From positions 10,231 to 74,230 of the forward strand of contig JAEYRD010000216.1 in assembly GCA_023435725.1 (NCBI GenBank): a stretch of 64,000 nucleotides of DNA, read 5' to 3'. The translations under genes were made by a program, and so were the position numbers. Within the stretch, counting starts at the first letter, position 1. Every line of letters starts with the position of its first letter. Below, in pieces: positions 43,374 through 52,753 of this stretch. Under the pieces are notes generated by a model. The model saw nothing but the letters and a program-made list of their open reading frames with translations, was not told the origin of the DNA and searched no databases. This stretch comes from Pseudomonadota bacterium. Lineage in GTDB: Bacteria > Pseudomonadota > Alphaproteobacteria > Rhizobiales > Xanthobacteraceae.

Positions 43374-43643
43374 CGATCTGAAGCCCTGGCGTGAGGTTTC
43401 GGGCCACCATCTTTTGTCAGGCCGATCGGCAGTGATTTCAGGATTCCAAGGCGCTTTGTACGATTGCGTCGCCACGGCGGCAAAAAAGGCTACAATTGCC
43501 TCAGCAACGGTTCCGGCATCGCGAAAAAGTCCAAGACGCGTGATGAGGTTCGCGGTTGTCTGCTCGGGACGACCGGCCACCAGAGAGAACGGAGCCGGCA
43601 GGGCGGATATTGCTCATCGGACGGACGGCCTTGAGGCCGCGGA

Positions 43644-44579
43644 ATGGACATCAGCTACGTGAGCGCGCGGGGAATTCACCACGTTACGGCGATCGTCGGC
43701 GATGTCCGCCGCGCCGCCGAGTTCTACCGTGGAGTACTCGGCCTCAAGCGGGTCAAGAAAACCGTCTGTTATGACGATCCGGGGAGCTATCATGTCTATT
43801 ACGGCGATGATCTCGGTCTGCCCGGCACTGTGATCAGCACGCTCGCCTGGAATTGCGTGGCGCCGGGGTTGGCGGGCGTCGGCGAAGTCGTTCAGACCAC
43901 CTTTCGCGCTGCGCCAGGGTCCCTCGACCAATGGGCGGATAGGCTTGATTCTTTCGGTGTACCCAACCGTTCGCAAGTGTCGACCTTTGGGGAGCGCATG
44001 CTGTGTTTTGCAGATCCCGACGGTACGGCGCTCGCGCTGGTCGAGATGTTGGAAGGGGCGTCTCAGCAAGCCGGTCGTGACGGCCGGGTCCGCTCGCTGC
44101 ACGGCCTCCATGACGTTACGCTCAACGTCCGCGAGGAGGACGCAACCGTCGATCTTCTGCAGGAGGTCTTCGATTTCGAACTGATTTCCAGGAAGGATGG
44201 GACTATCCGCCTCGCGGCGCATGACGGCCCGGGTGGTACGATCACCTTGCGCGTCATCGGAAAGTCCTCGCGGGGGCGCCTCGGCGGCGGCACCATTCGG
44301 CACGTGGCCTTCCGCGCGAGAGATCTCGACGACCGATCGGAGATGGTCGAGAAGCTTCGTTCGGCATACGGCATCGTAGTGAGCGATCCTATCGAGCGAA
44401 CCTATCTGAACGCGGTAGGCTTTCGCGCCCCCTGCGGCGTGCTTTTCGAGATCGCAACCGACGGTCCGGGATTCTCCGTCGACGAGGCGCCCGAGCGATT
44501 GGGAGAAAGATTGCAACTCCCCGCTTTCCTCGAGGAGCGTCGCCTCGAACTGCAGGCGATCCTTCCTCCACTCAACTAG
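43644..44579 (+). CDS. Ring-cleaving extradiol dioxygenase, VOC family (MhqO-like)
   Basis: A 311-residue two-VOC-module protein. Metal ligands of the hydroquinone dioxygenase/MhqO type are visible: His in GIHHVTAI, His in TIRHVAFR and Glu in GVLFEIATD. Hallmark text includes GLKRVKKTVCYDDPGSYHVYYGD. These Fe(II) enzymes open hydroquinone-type rings or protect against quinones. It overlaps the convergent LysR gene by 8 bp. A paralogue lies at 55674-56612, also beside a LysR gene. Natural substrate unknown. Confidence 0.85.
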   Translation: MDISYVSARGIHHVTAIVGDVRRAAEFYRGVLGLKRVKKTVCYDDPGSYHVYYGDDLGLPGTVISTLAWNCVAPGLAGVGEVVQTTFRAAPGSLDQWADRLDSFGVPNRSQVSTFGERMLCFADPDGTALALVEMLEGASQQAGRDGRVRSLHGLHDVTLNVREEDATVDLLQEVFDFELISRKDGTIRLAAHDGPGGTITLRVIGKSSRGRLGGGTIRHVAFRARDLDDRSEMVEKLRSAYGIVVSDPIERTYLNAVGFRAPCGVLFEIATDGPGFSVDEAPERLGERLQLPAFLEERRLELQAILPPLN

Positions 44580-45546
44580 ATGTCCTGCCGCCCCGTTTCG
44601 CTCTGCTTTCCGGGGATGCCTTTTCGGTGGATTCCCTACTCTCCGCCTTACCCTCCAGGAAGTCGGTCAGGCGAGGGCAGACGAAGTCGAGGAAGGCCTT
44701 CACGCGGAAGGGTAGACGCGGTCCACCGTGGTAGAGCGCGTGAATTTGCTCGTCGTCGCCTACCGTTCCCTTTAGGACTTCGACCAGACGGCCGGCTTCC
44801 ATGTCGTCGCGAATGTGATAGTCGGCGAGCCTTGCGAGACCGATCCCTGCGATCGCCATCCTTCGCAACGTTTGAGCATTGTTCGCGACTAGCGGACTGT
44901 TGACTTTCCGATCGACAATGCGACCGCTCTCCTTCAGAGGCCAGACCGGCGCCGAGCGTCGGAAGTTGAATCCAAGGCATCTGTGGCTTGAAAGATCCTC
45001 CACCTTTTTGGGCTCACCCATGTGCTGAAGATAGGCAGGAGAGGCCACGATTCTTCTCTTTACGACGCCGATGCGCCTGGCCACCATCGCGGAGTCCTGC
45101 AGAGGGCCCACGCGGAAGGCGACGTCCGTCCGATCGAGGTAGAGATCGACGATCTCGTCGGAGAGCGAAATATCGATAACGATGCCGGGATGAACTTTCA
45201 AAAAGTCCGGAAGCAGAGGCTCCAGTCCGAGGATGCCGAACGAAATGGTGGTATTAACCCGGATCGTTCCCCCCGCCGTCGCCGCGCCTCGGGAAATGCC
45301 GCGCTCGATGCCGTCGAGTTCGGCGACGAGTGCAAGGCTCTTCTCGTGGTACATGCGGCCTTCGGCGGTCAACGCCAAGCGCCGGGTTGAGCGTTCGAAC
45401 AGTCGAACGCCTAACCTTTCCTCGATCCTTCCGATGAGCTTGCTGACCGTGGACGGCGTCATGAGAAGGCAGCGAGCCGCTTCGGAATAACTTCGCGCAT
45501 CTACCACTCGGAGGAAGACCTGCATTTCCCCGATACGATTGTCCAT
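44572..45546 (-). CDS. LysR-family transcriptional regulator
   Basis: A 324-residue LysR protein: HTH at 18-40 (SYSEAARCLLMTPSTVSKLIGRIEERLG) and effector domain from about residue 90. The tail after residue 300 is charged and likely disordered. It is convergent with the MhqO-like gene and divergent from the AraC-family gene. A T-N11-A palindrome 15 bp from its start codon suggests autoregulation. Confidence 0.9.
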   Translation of the reverse strand: MDNRIGEMQVFLRVVDARSYSEAARCLLMTPSTVSKLIGRIEERLGVRLFERSTRRLALTAEGRMYHEKSLALVAELDGIERGISRGAATAGGTIRVNTTISFGILGLEPLLPDFLKVHPGIVIDISLSDEIVDLYLDRTDVAFRVGPLQDSAMVARRIGVVKRRIVASPAYLQHMGEPKKVEDLSSHRCLGFNFRRSAPVWPLKESGRIVDRKVNSPLVANNAQTLRRMAIAGIGLARLADYHIRDDMEAGRLVEVLKGTVGDDEQIHALYHGGPRLPFRVKAFLDFVCPRLTDFLEGKAESRESTEKASPESRAKRGGRTSS

Positions 45547-45560
45547 ACTGAATCCATCTA

Positions 45561-45573
45561 TGAAATGGTTTCA
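45561..45573. promoter_or_regulatory. T-N11-A palindrome upstream of the LysR gene
   Basis: TGAAA-TGG-TTTCA, perfect 5-bp arms with T and A exactly 11 bp apart, 15 bp from the LysR start codon in the 229-bp LysR/AraC divergent spacer. It fits a LysR autoregulatory site but is short. Confidence 0.4.
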
Positions 45574-45775
45574 CAAATAATGTGGATCCAGGGTGGATTA
45601 TCAAGTCCGCGTTTCTTCACCTATCGTCGACCATCGTTTCCTTTTCAGCGCGATCTCCGATTAGCGAGGTCGCTATCGCGCTGTCGTCGGATCGGCGACT
45701 TGAACAGAGAGAACTATATCTCTATGAGAGAAATCGTTCGACCGGAGCGAACTGGATTTACTTGTACGGTGGCAG

Positions 45776-46720
45776 ATGGCTTTGGACGCTCCAATGAAGG
45801 AAGAGTCTGATGGCATGTCTGGCGGCTTCTATGGTCGTCGGCTCAGTCAACATCTCGGCATGGAGGGCGACTGTGTGCTGCGTGTCCATCGCGAGGGACA
45901 ATTGGCGCTCGCGATGACCCGACTAACCTGCTCTCGGTTCATTCGGGAACGGACTGCCGCCATTCCTGCCGAGCCGGCGTTCAGCATCCTTCACCAACTC
46001 GGCGATCTCGAAAGGCATTCCTGTTGGCTTGCGGGCAAACCCAGATACTCGGGCGCTTTCGGCGCCGGCACGGTCAGCGTGATCAATCTCATGGACAACC
46101 CCCAATGCGAATTCAAGGGGCCCTTCGACGCGGTTCAATACTACGTACCGAAGAGTGCCCTCGATGAATTCGCACGCGAGCATGGAGCCAAGCCGGTTGC
46201 GACACTCAAATGGGGCCGGGATCAACGCGATCCTTATCTGTCGACTTTGTCCAGCGTGCTGCTCAGCGCCGTCGAGCACGATCCAGAGACTAATCAGCTA
46301 TTCACGGATCAGATCGGTTTGAGCCTGCTCGCTCATTTCGCGCAGACCTACGGCGGTATGCGCCCGCAGGATAGTGCGGTCGGCGGAGGACTGGCTCCGT
46401 GGCAGGAGCGTCGCGCCAAGGAGATCATGCGGGCACGGCTTGCCAGCGGCCTGACGATTGCCGATGTCGCTGCGGAGTGCAAACTGACACCCAGTCACTT
46501 CGCAAGATCGTTCCGGCGCAGCACGGGCATCGCTCCGCACGAGTTCCTCTCGCAACTCCGGATCGAAGAGGCCAAACGCCAGATGTTGAGCACCAAACTT
46601 CCGCTTGCCGACATCGCGCTTATCTGCGGCTTCGGCGACCAGAGCTACTTCACCCGAGTGTTCTCACGCAGTGTGGGCGTAAGCCCCGGAGCCTGGCGGC
46701 GAGCCCGGACCGAAGGTTAG
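45776..46720 (+). CDS. AraC-family transcriptional regulator
   Basis: A 314-residue regulator. The C-terminal two-HTH domain (about 215-312) is clear: LASGLTIADVAAECKLTPSHFARSFRRSTGIAPHEF and LADIALICGFGDQSYFTRVFSRSVGVSPGAWR. The N-terminal ligand part is less typical. Three nearby ATGs (45776, 45794, 45815) are possible; AAGGAAGAG before the last makes it a real alternative. A hairpin overlaps its stop codon. Likely targets are the neighbouring hydrolase genes, by position only. Confidence 0.87.
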   Translation: MALDAPMKEESDGMSGGFYGRRLSQHLGMEGDCVLRVHREGQLALAMTRLTCSRFIRERTAAIPAEPAFSILHQLGDLERHSCWLAGKPRYSGAFGAGTVSVINLMDNPQCEFKGPFDAVQYYVPKSALDEFAREHGAKPVATLKWGRDQRDPYLSTLSSVLLSAVEHDPETNQLFTDQIGLSLLAHFAQTYGGMRPQDSAVGGGLAPWQERRAKEIMRARLASGLTIADVAAECKLTPSHFARSFRRSTGIAPHEFLSQLRIEEAKRQMLSTKLPLADIALICGFGDQSYFTRVFSRSVGVSPGAWRRARTEG

Positions 46721-46728
46721 GTCCGGGC
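46703..46728. terminator. Bidirectional hairpin between convergent genes
   Basis: GCCCGGACC (46703-46711) and GGTCCGGGC (46720-46728), perfect 9-bp arms with an 8-nt loop containing the AraC stop codon. The convergent hydrolase gene ends at 46740. No T-run is present, so strength is uncertain. Confidence 0.45.
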
Positions 46729-46739
46729 CCGCAAGGCCC

Positions 46740-47372
46740 TCAGCCGGGACGGATCATATCGCGGGCATAGGCCAAGCCGATCCCGTATCCGCCCGCGTGG
46801 GATTCGACGATGGCGCGAGCGCCGTCGTAGGTTTCGTGCCGCGTCCAGTCGCGCTGCATTTCGAGTAGGATTTGGATCCACGACGTCAGGCGGGCACCGG
46901 CGGTTTCCATCCGGCAAAGTGCTAGTTCGTGGCTCGCTGTCGTGAGGCCACCGCAGGCGTCGCCGACGACGTAGACCTCCAAACCGGCCGAGAGTGCCGA
47001 CAATACGGCGAAGGTGACGCATGCCTCAGTGAGCAGGCCAGAGACGATCAGGCGGCTACGACCGGTGGCGAGGACGGCTTCGCGCGCCCTTTCGTCCTCC
47101 CACACGTTCATGCTGCGCCGGTCGATCGGCTCGATTCCGGGTAGCGCCGACTTGACGGTCGGCATCAGTGGGCCGCTATAGACCTTCGTCGCGGAAGTCG
47201 AAGCGACAACCGGCAGGCCGAATACCGTGGCGGTCTTTGCGAGCGCGACGACATTGTTCATGAGGACCTGCCGGTCGATCGAGCCGACCCCGAACGCTAG
47301 GCCAGCCTGTTGGTCAACCAAGAGCAGTGCGCAGTCCTTCGGCTCGAGCAAGTGAAGTGGATTTGGCGTCAT
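46740..47372 (-). CDS. Cysteine hydrolase, isochorismatase family (YcaC-like)
   Basis: A 210-residue cytoplasmic protein. Catalytic residues of the family are present: Asp in LLVDQQAGL, and the nucleophile Cys in SGLLTEACVTF. The C-terminal pattern WIQILLEMQRDWTRHETYDGA is that of YcaC-type hydrolases, whose natural substrates are unknown. It is 13 bp downstream of the esterase gene, so they form one minus-strand operon. A second YcaC-like gene lies across the divergent promoter at 48513. Confidence 0.85.
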   Translation of the reverse strand: MTPNPLHLLEPKDCALLLVDQQAGLAFGVGSIDRQVLMNNVVALAKTATVFGLPVVASTSATKVYSGPLMPTVKSALPGIEPIDRRSMNVWEDERAREAVLATGRSRLIVSGLLTEACVTFAVLSALSAGLEVYVVGDACGGLTTASHELALCRMETAGARLTSWIQILLEMQRDWTRHETYDGARAIVESHAGGYGIGLAYARDMIRPG

Positions 47373-47385
47373 TTGTCTTCTCCAG

Positions 47386-48201
47386 CTAGGCCTTCAGGAA
47401 GGCGAGCAGGTCAGCATTGACCTGATCGGCATGCGTCGTCGTGGTGGCGTGCGGCGCCCCCGGATATGACTTCAGCTTAGCGCCTTTGATCATCTCGGCG
47501 GCCAGTTTGCCCGTATAGGGGAGCGGAACCACTTGATCGTCCTCGCCGTGGATCACCAAAGTGGGTACATCGATCTTGGCCATGTCCGGCCGAAAGTCGG
47601 TCTCTGAAAATGCGGTCACGCAATCGATCGTGCCCTTGATCGAGGCCTGTAGCGCGATCTGCAAAGTTTGCTTGAAGATGCCCTGCGACACCTTCATGCC
47701 GTGATTCGTGCCGTAGAACAGGGGATTGAAGTCGTCGAGAAATTGCGGACGGTCCTTGACGAGTCCGGCCTTGATGCCGTCGAACACTGACTTGTCGACG
47801 CCGTCGTGGTCCGCGGTCTTGACGAACAGAGGCGTTACAGCGCTGACCAGAACGAACTTGGAGACCCGTGACGTTCCGTGCCGCGCCACGTAGCGCGCAA
47901 TGTCACCGCCTCCCATGGAAAACCCGACGAGCATCACGTTCTTTAGATCGAGATGTCTGATCAAGTCGGCGATGTCGTCGGCGAAGGTGTCGTAGTCGTA
48001 TCCCGTCCAGGGTTGGCTGGAGCGGCCGAAGCCTCTGCGATCGAATGCTACGGTCCGGTAGCCTCGTTCGGCGAGAAAGAGCATCTGCGCGTCCCACATG
48101 TCGGCGCTCAGCGGCCAGCCGTGGCTAAACAGGACCGGTTTTCCGCTTCCCCAGTCCTTGTAGTAAAGCTCCGTACCGTCTCGCAAGTTCAGCAAGGCCA
48201 T
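47386..48201 (-). CDS. Alpha/beta hydrolase (non-heme haloperoxidase/arylesterase-like)
   Basis: A 271-residue protein starting at ATG 48201 (MALLNLRDGTELYYKDWG), with GGAGAGAACG upstream; longer frames are not family-like. The catalytic triad is visible: Ser in GFSMGG, Asp in HGEDDQVVP, His in GAPHATTTTH. The text AFDRRGFGRSSQPWTGYDYDTFADD is characteristic of the CpoF/arylesterase group, which hydrolyses esters and can show perhydrolase activity. No signal peptide. It heads a two-gene operon with the YcaC-like hydrolase. Confidence 0.88.
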   Translation of the reverse strand: MALLNLRDGTELYYKDWGSGKPVLFSHGWPLSADMWDAQMLFLAERGYRTVAFDRRGFGRSSQPWTGYDYDTFADDIADLIRHLDLKNVMLVGFSMGGGDIARYVARHGTSRVSKFVLVSAVTPLFVKTADHDGVDKSVFDGIKAGLVKDRPQFLDDFNPLFYGTNHGMKVSQGIFKQTLQIALQASIKGTIDCVTAFSETDFRPDMAKIDVPTLVIHGEDDQVVPLPYTGKLAAEMIKGAKLKSYPGAPHATTTTHADQVNADLLAFLKA

Positions 48202-48512
48202 TGTTCTCGTTCTCTCCGTGGCGGGGCGACGAGAATCGGAGCGTCTCATTGCCGCCTTCGATCCTCTTGCACGCAAAGGTCGCGGATGGAGAGCGCGCTG
48301 GCTTGGACTATCTGCGCGTGCTTTGGACATGCTGGCGATGCCGGATGAGAGCCTGGTGGGGACGTGGCATTTGTCGCGCGCGAACGGATCATCGCGCCGG
48401 AGTCCAAGCCGCGACGAATTCGTCCAAGCGTCGGATGGCGTTCGGGGGCACGATGAGCGCACTCATCCGCTTTCGCTCGATCGCGCACGCCGATCGCAAG
48501 GAGATTCTCTCG
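48202..48512. other. Divergent promoter region between two hydrolase operons
   Basis: 311 bp between the minus-strand esterase start and the plus-strand hydrolase start. The plus-strand frame stays open to an ATG at 48453 (MSALIRFRS...), a possible but weaker start. No clear operator or hairpin was found. Confidence 0.4.
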
Positions 48513-49163
48513 ATGTCGAAGCTCGAAATGCTCACCCCGGAAAACAGCGCTATCGCACTGATCGATTATCAGCCGGCCATGTTCCAAGGTGTTCAATCGC
48601 ACGATCGCCTGGTCACCATCAACAACGTCCAGATTCTCGCGAAGGCTGCCAAGCTCTTCAAGATTCCGACCGTGCTGAGCACGGTGGCGCGGGATTCGTT
48701 TTCCGGGCCCTTCATTCCGGAAGTTACCTCTCTGTTTCCGAAACATGACGTGATCGACCGCACGTCGATGAATTCGTGGCTTGATGCGAACTTCCGCAAG
48801 GCCGTGGCTGCTACCGGTCGCAAAAAATTCGTGTTGGCCGGTCTTTGGACCGAGGCATGCGTGCTTTTTCCAACCTTGGACATGCTCAGGGAGGGTTACG
48901 AGATCTACATCGCGGCCGATGCTTGCGGCGACCTTTCGCTGGAAGCTCACAACCGTGCGATGGAGCGGGCCATCCAAGCGGGCGCGGTTCCGATCACTTC
49001 CTCGCAGTACGCCTACGAGCTTCAGCAAGACTGGGCGCGCACCGAGACTTACGAAGGAATGATGGACATCCAGCGCGCACATTCGCCCTACGGAATTCAG
49101 ATCCGCTTCTCCAAGTGGGCGCTGGGAGAGCACGCCTCCGAAGGCGGCGCCAAAGCCGGCTAG
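48513..49163 (+). CDS. Cysteine hydrolase, isochorismatase family (YcaC-like)
   Basis: A 216-residue protein starting at ATG 48513 with AGGAGA eight bases upstream. Catalytic Asp (LIDYQPAM) and Cys (LAGLWTEACVLFP) are present, and the tail (YAYELQQDWARTETYEGMMDI) is YcaC-like. It is a paralogue of the gene at 46740. It opens a tight plus-strand run of eight genes to 55462. Substrate unknown. Confidence 0.86.
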   Translation: MSKLEMLTPENSAIALIDYQPAMFQGVQSHDRLVTINNVQILAKAAKLFKIPTVLSTVARDSFSGPFIPEVTSLFPKHDVIDRTSMNSWLDANFRKAVAATGRKKFVLAGLWTEACVLFPTLDMLREGYEIYIAADACGDLSLEAHNRAMERAIQAGAVPITSSQYAYELQQDWARTETYEGMMDIQRAHSPYGIQIRFSKWALGEHASEGGAKAG

Positions 49164-49189
49164 ACGTCCTCAAATCGCGGATAACCGTG

Positions 49190-49480
49190 ATGAAGATCTA
49201 TCTCTTGTCACTCGGCGCCGGCCTTCTGGTCGGCGTCATCTACAGCCTGTTGAATGTGCGTTCGCCGGCCCCGCCGCTGATCGCTCTGGTCGGGCTGCTC
49301 GGCATCCTTGCCGGCGAACAGATCGTTCCCGTCGCCCGGCAATTGATGTCCGGGCACGGGCTCGCATCCGCCTGGCAACAGGCCAAGTGCGCTCCGCACA
49401 TGTTCGGAATGCTGCCCGGACGTCAAAGCGACCAATCTAATCGAACTTCCTCGCTGGAAGGCCTGGAGAAAGACTCATGA
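49190..49480 (+). CDS. XapX-domain small membrane protein
   Basis: A 96-residue protein with two hydrophobic segments (MKIYLLSLGAGLLVGVIYSLL and IALVGLLGILAGEQIVP), the XapX/DUF1427 pattern named after a protein in the E. coli xapX locus. The C-terminus is polar with one Cys. It starts 26 bp after the hydrolase gene and overlaps the amidohydrolase gene by 4 bp. Function unknown; homologues often sit beside amidohydrolases and hydrolases like those here. Confidence 0.75.
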   Translation: MKIYLLSLGAGLLVGVIYSLLNVRSPAPPLIALVGLLGILAGEQIVPVARQLMSGHGLASAWQQAKCAPHMFGMLPGRQSDQSNRTSSLEGLEKDS

Positions 49481-51360
49481 GCTCGACACCGGACATCATT
49501 CTCCATCGCGGTCTATTTACGACACTCGATCGCTCGAATCCGGCCGCATCGGCTGTCGCCATCGCCGACGGCCGGTTCATCGCCGTCGGAAACGACCATG
49601 AGGTGATGAAGCTCGCCGGGCCGGCCACGAAAGTCGTCGATCTCAAGGGGCATCGCGTGCTTCCAGGTTTGATCGATAACCACCTCCACATCATTCGGGG
49701 CGGCTTGAACTTCAACATGGAGCTGCGATGGGACGGCGTGCGTTCGCTCGCCGACGCCATGGACATGTTGAAGCGGCAGGTCGCCGTCACCCCGCCGCCG
49801 CAATGGGTGAGGGTGGTCGGCGGGTTCACCGAACATCAGTTCGCCGAGAAGCGGCTGCCGACGATCGACGAGCTCAATGCCGTCGCTCCGGATACGCCGG
49901 TCTTCCTGCTGCATCTTTACGACCGAGCCATCCTGAACGGCGCCGCGCTGCGGGCCGTCGGCTATTCCAAGGACACGCCCGAACCGCCTGGCGGCGAGAT
50001 TCTGCGGGACGCGAGGGGAAACCCGACGGGACTGCTGCTTGCCAAGCCGAACGCGAACATTCTCTACGCGACGCTCGCCAAGGGCCCCAAGCTGCCCTTC
50101 GATTATCAGGTCAACTCGACCCGTCACTTCATGCGGGAGTTGAATCGGTTGGGCGTGACCGGGGCGATCGATGCGGGCGGCGGATTCCAGAATTATCCGG
50201 AGGACTATGCAGTCATCCAGAAGCTGAGCGACGAAGGTCTTCTGACGATCCGGCTTGCCTACAATCTCTTTACCCAAAAGCCGAAAGGCGAGAAGGAGGA
50301 CTTCCTCAACTGGACGAAGAGCTCGAAATACAAGCAGGGAGACGACTATTTCAGGCACAACGGCGCCGGCGAAATGTTGGTATTTTCGGCCGCCGACTTC
50401 GAGGACTTTCGGGTCGCGCGTCCAGATATGCCTCCGGAGATGGAGGGCGAGCTCGAGGAAGTCGTTCGCGTCCTCGTCCAGAACAAATGGCCGTGGCGGC
50501 TCCATGCGACGTACGACGAGACGATCTCGCGGGCGCTCGACGTGTTTGAGCGGGTCGATCAAGACATGCCCCTGGAAGGCCTTCACTGGTTCTTCGATCA
50601 TGCCGAGACGATCTCAGACCAGTCGATCGATCGCATCGCGGCGCTTGGTGGCGGCATCGCCGTGCAGCACCGTATGGCCTACCAGGGAGAATACTTCGTT
50701 GAACGATACGGGGCGGGGGCCGCCGAGGCGACGCCGCCGGTCAAGAGAATCATCGACAAAGGCGTCAAGATATCGGCCGGCACCGACGCGACCCGTGTGG
50801 CTTCCTACAATCCGTGGGTCTCACTATCCTGGCTCGTCACGGGCCGCACGGTGGGCGGACTGCGGATCACACCGCAGCGCAATTGCCTGGATCGCGAGAC
50901 GGCGCTGCGGATGTGGACAGAGAACGTGACGTGGTTCTCGAACGAGGAGGGCAACAAGGGCCGGATCCAGGTCGGCCAACTTGCCGATCTTATCGTACCG
51001 AATCGCGATTACTTCTCCTGCAGTGAGGCCGAGATCGCAGATACGACGTCTCTGTTGACCATGGTCGGCGGGAGGATCGTGTTCGGAGCAGGCGACTTCT
51101 CCAAACTGGAGGCCGTCACTCCGCCGCCGGCCATGCCGGACTGGTCGCCCGTCCGCCGCTTCGGCGGCTATGCGGCTTGGGCGGACGAGAAGGAGAAGAC
51201 GGAAAGCGGTCTCGCAATGAAGGCCATGCAGATGTGCGGCTGCGCAAACTCTTGTGGCGTGCACGGACATGATCACGCCGCGGCATGGTCCAGCCGGTTG
51301 CCGATCTCCGACCTAAGGAGCTTCTGGGGCGCGCTCGGCTGCGCTTGCTGGGCGGTCTGA
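49477..51360 (+). CDS. Amidohydrolase (YtcJ-like, Amidohydro_3) with Cys/His-rich tail
   Basis: A 627-residue metal-dependent hydrolase with no signal peptide. The N-terminal beta-sandwich (VAIADGRFIAVG) and first metal site (PGLIDNHLHII) are clear. Further histidines occur in RLHATYD and WFFDHAET, and the metal-binding Asp in SAGTDATRV. The C-terminal ~45 residues are unusual: C587-x-C589...C593..H596-x-H598-x-H600, a likely extra metal site or redox tail. The gene is coupled to the XapX gene upstream and is followed 1 bp later by DoxX. Substrate unknown. Confidence 0.85.
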   Translation: MSSTPDIILHRGLFTTLDRSNPAASAVAIADGRFIAVGNDHEVMKLAGPATKVVDLKGHRVLPGLIDNHLHIIRGGLNFNMELRWDGVRSLADAMDMLKRQVAVTPPPQWVRVVGGFTEHQFAEKRLPTIDELNAVAPDTPVFLLHLYDRAILNGAALRAVGYSKDTPEPPGGEILRDARGNPTGLLLAKPNANILYATLAKGPKLPFDYQVNSTRHFMRELNRLGVTGAIDAGGGFQNYPEDYAVIQKLSDEGLLTIRLAYNLFTQKPKGEKEDFLNWTKSSKYKQGDDYFRHNGAGEMLVFSAADFEDFRVARPDMPPEMEGELEEVVRVLVQNKWPWRLHATYDETISRALDVFERVDQDMPLEGLHWFFDHAETISDQSIDRIAALGGGIAVQHRMAYQGEYFVERYGAGAAEATPPVKRIIDKGVKISAGTDATRVASYNPWVSLSWLVTGRTVGGLRITPQRNCLDRETALRMWTENVTWFSNEEGNKGRIQVGQLADLIVPNRDYFSCSEAEIADTTSLLTMVGGRIVFGAGDFSKLEAVTPPPAMPDWSPVRRFGGYAAWADEKEKTESGLAMKAMQMCGCANSCGVHGHDHAAAWSSRLPISDLRSFWGALGCACWAV

Positions 51361-51361
51361 C

Positions 51362-51826
51362 ATGGCGTCTGGGGACTCGCCAAACTGGATCTCCGCGATC
51401 CTCCGCTGGCCGCTCCTGTGGCATGCGGCCAGGCTGGCGTTGGTGTCCGCCTACTTGCTCGGCGGCTTGACCAAACTGCTCGACTTCGCCACCGCCGTGG
51501 CCGAGCAGGAACATTTCGGTCTGCATCCGGGCTGGTTGTGGGCCGCGACTGCCATCGTAGTGGAACTCGGCGGTTCTCTGCTCGTCATCGTGAATCGCTT
51601 CGTGTGGCTCGGGGCTGGTGGGCTCGGCGTCCTGACGTTCGTTGCCATGCTGACCGCCAACGCGTTCTGGACTATGGGTGGCCATGAGAGATTCATGGCT
51701 ACGAATAGTTTCTTTGAACATCTCGGGTTGATCGCGGGACTCGTCATCGTGTCAATCGTTTCCGACGAGGCTTCCTTCGGTCCGCGCCGCGTCGCACGTC
51801 AAGCCTTCCAAGGAGTTTCTCAATGA
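51362..51826 (+). CDS. DoxX-family membrane protein
   Basis: A 154-residue protein with four membrane helices (starting near residues 20, 55, 80 and 115) and the DoxX-like SAYLLGGLTKLLDF and FVAMLTANAFW segments. It starts 1 bp after the amidohydrolase stop and overlaps the next gene by 4 bp. DoxX-type proteins are quinone-linked or redox-stress membrane proteins of loosely defined function. Confidence 0.8.
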   Translation: MASGDSPNWISAILRWPLLWHAARLALVSAYLLGGLTKLLDFATAVAEQEHFGLHPGWLWAATAIVVELGGSLLVIVNRFVWLGAGGLGVLTFVAMLTANAFWTMGGHERFMATNSFFEHLGLIAGLVIVSIVSDEASFGPRRVARQAFQGVSQ

Positions 51827-52752
51827 AGTCAACGAGGCTATTCGCTCTGCTGGCGTTTACCGCGGCCCTAGCAGCGATGCCGGTCTTTGCCAGGGACACG
51901 CCGAAGTCCAGGGCAGTGGGGGTTGCGGTCGCGGCCCAGTACGATACGACGCACGTCTACGTGGCGCCGGAGGACGTGGACAAGTTCGTGACCAGCTTCC
52001 TGGCGACCTTCGGAGGCAAGAGCACCAAGCAAGTGGTGGTGACCGTTACGCCCACGCCAAGTAGCACGTCGTCGCAACTGCTGCAGACCCCTGTGGGCAC
52101 CGTTTCACTGTTCGGCTTCAAGACGCCGATTCCGTATCCGTTCGGCGCGGAACGCAACGGCTATCTGGTGAGCGACATGGACGAGGCGATCAGGGCGGCC
52201 CGCGCGGCGGGTGCCGACGTGATCGTTTCCACTTTCCCCGATCCCATTGGTCGCGACGCCGTGATACAGTGGCCTGGCGGCGTCAACCTGCAGATCTACT
52301 GGCACACGACGAAGCCCGACTATGCTCCGTTCGAGCGGATTCCGGAGAATCGCGTTTACGTCTCACCCGATCGGGTGGCGGCGTTCACCAAGGCCTTCGT
52401 TGCATTTTCCCACGGCGAGATCGTCTCCGACGACGCAAAGGCGCCGGGCGCCGAGATCGGTAGGTCGGACGCGACCTACAGGCGCATCCGGATCGAGTCC
52501 CCCTTCGGAAAGATGGTCGTACTGGTCACTGATGGCCATCTGCCCTATCCCTATGGCCGGGAGACGACAGGTTACGAAGTGGCCGATCTTGCTGCGACGC
52601 TCGACAAGGCAAAGAACGCCGGCGCAACCGTACTCGTCGAACCCTCCACGTCGGACGGCCGCTCCGCGGCGTTCGTCATGTTCCCCGGTGGTTACGTCGC
52701 CGAGATACACTCGCTCGGTCCCAAGAGCGCGTCGCGGGCCGGCGGCAAATGA
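51823..52752 (+). CDS. Exported VOC/glyoxalase-fold protein
   Basis: A 309-residue protein with a signal peptide (MKSTRLFALLAFTAALAAM..., cut near VFA-RD). Two VOC modules follow: THVYVAPEDVDKFVTSFLATFGG... and NRVYVSPDRVAAFTKAFVAFS..., the second ending GYVAEIHSL. The usual metal ligands (THV and EIH) are only partly conserved. A periplasmic VOC protein is uncommon. It lies in a translationally coupled series between DoxX and an outer-membrane porin, suggesting it acts on the compound that the porin admits. Confidence 0.8.
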   Translation: MKSTRLFALLAFTAALAAMPVFARDTPKSRAVGVAVAAQYDTTHVYVAPEDVDKFVTSFLATFGGKSTKQVVVTVTPTPSSTSSQLLQTPVGTVSLFGFKTPIPYPFGAERNGYLVSDMDEAIRAARAAGADVIVSTFPDPIGRDAVIQWPGGVNLQIYWHTTKPDYAPFERIPENRVYVSPDRVAAFTKAFVAFSHGEIVSDDAKAPGAEIGRSDATYRRIRIESPFGKMVVLVTDGHLPYPYGRETTGYEVADLAATLDKAKNAGATVLVEPSTSDGRSAAFVMFPGGYVAEIHSLGPKSASRAGGK

Positions 52753-52753
52753 G

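Noticed and set aside
52322..52753. N-terminal extension of the porin frame into the preceding gene
   Set aside because: The extension is out of frame with the exported VOC gene and lacks a signal peptide; the ATG at 52754 is followed by one.
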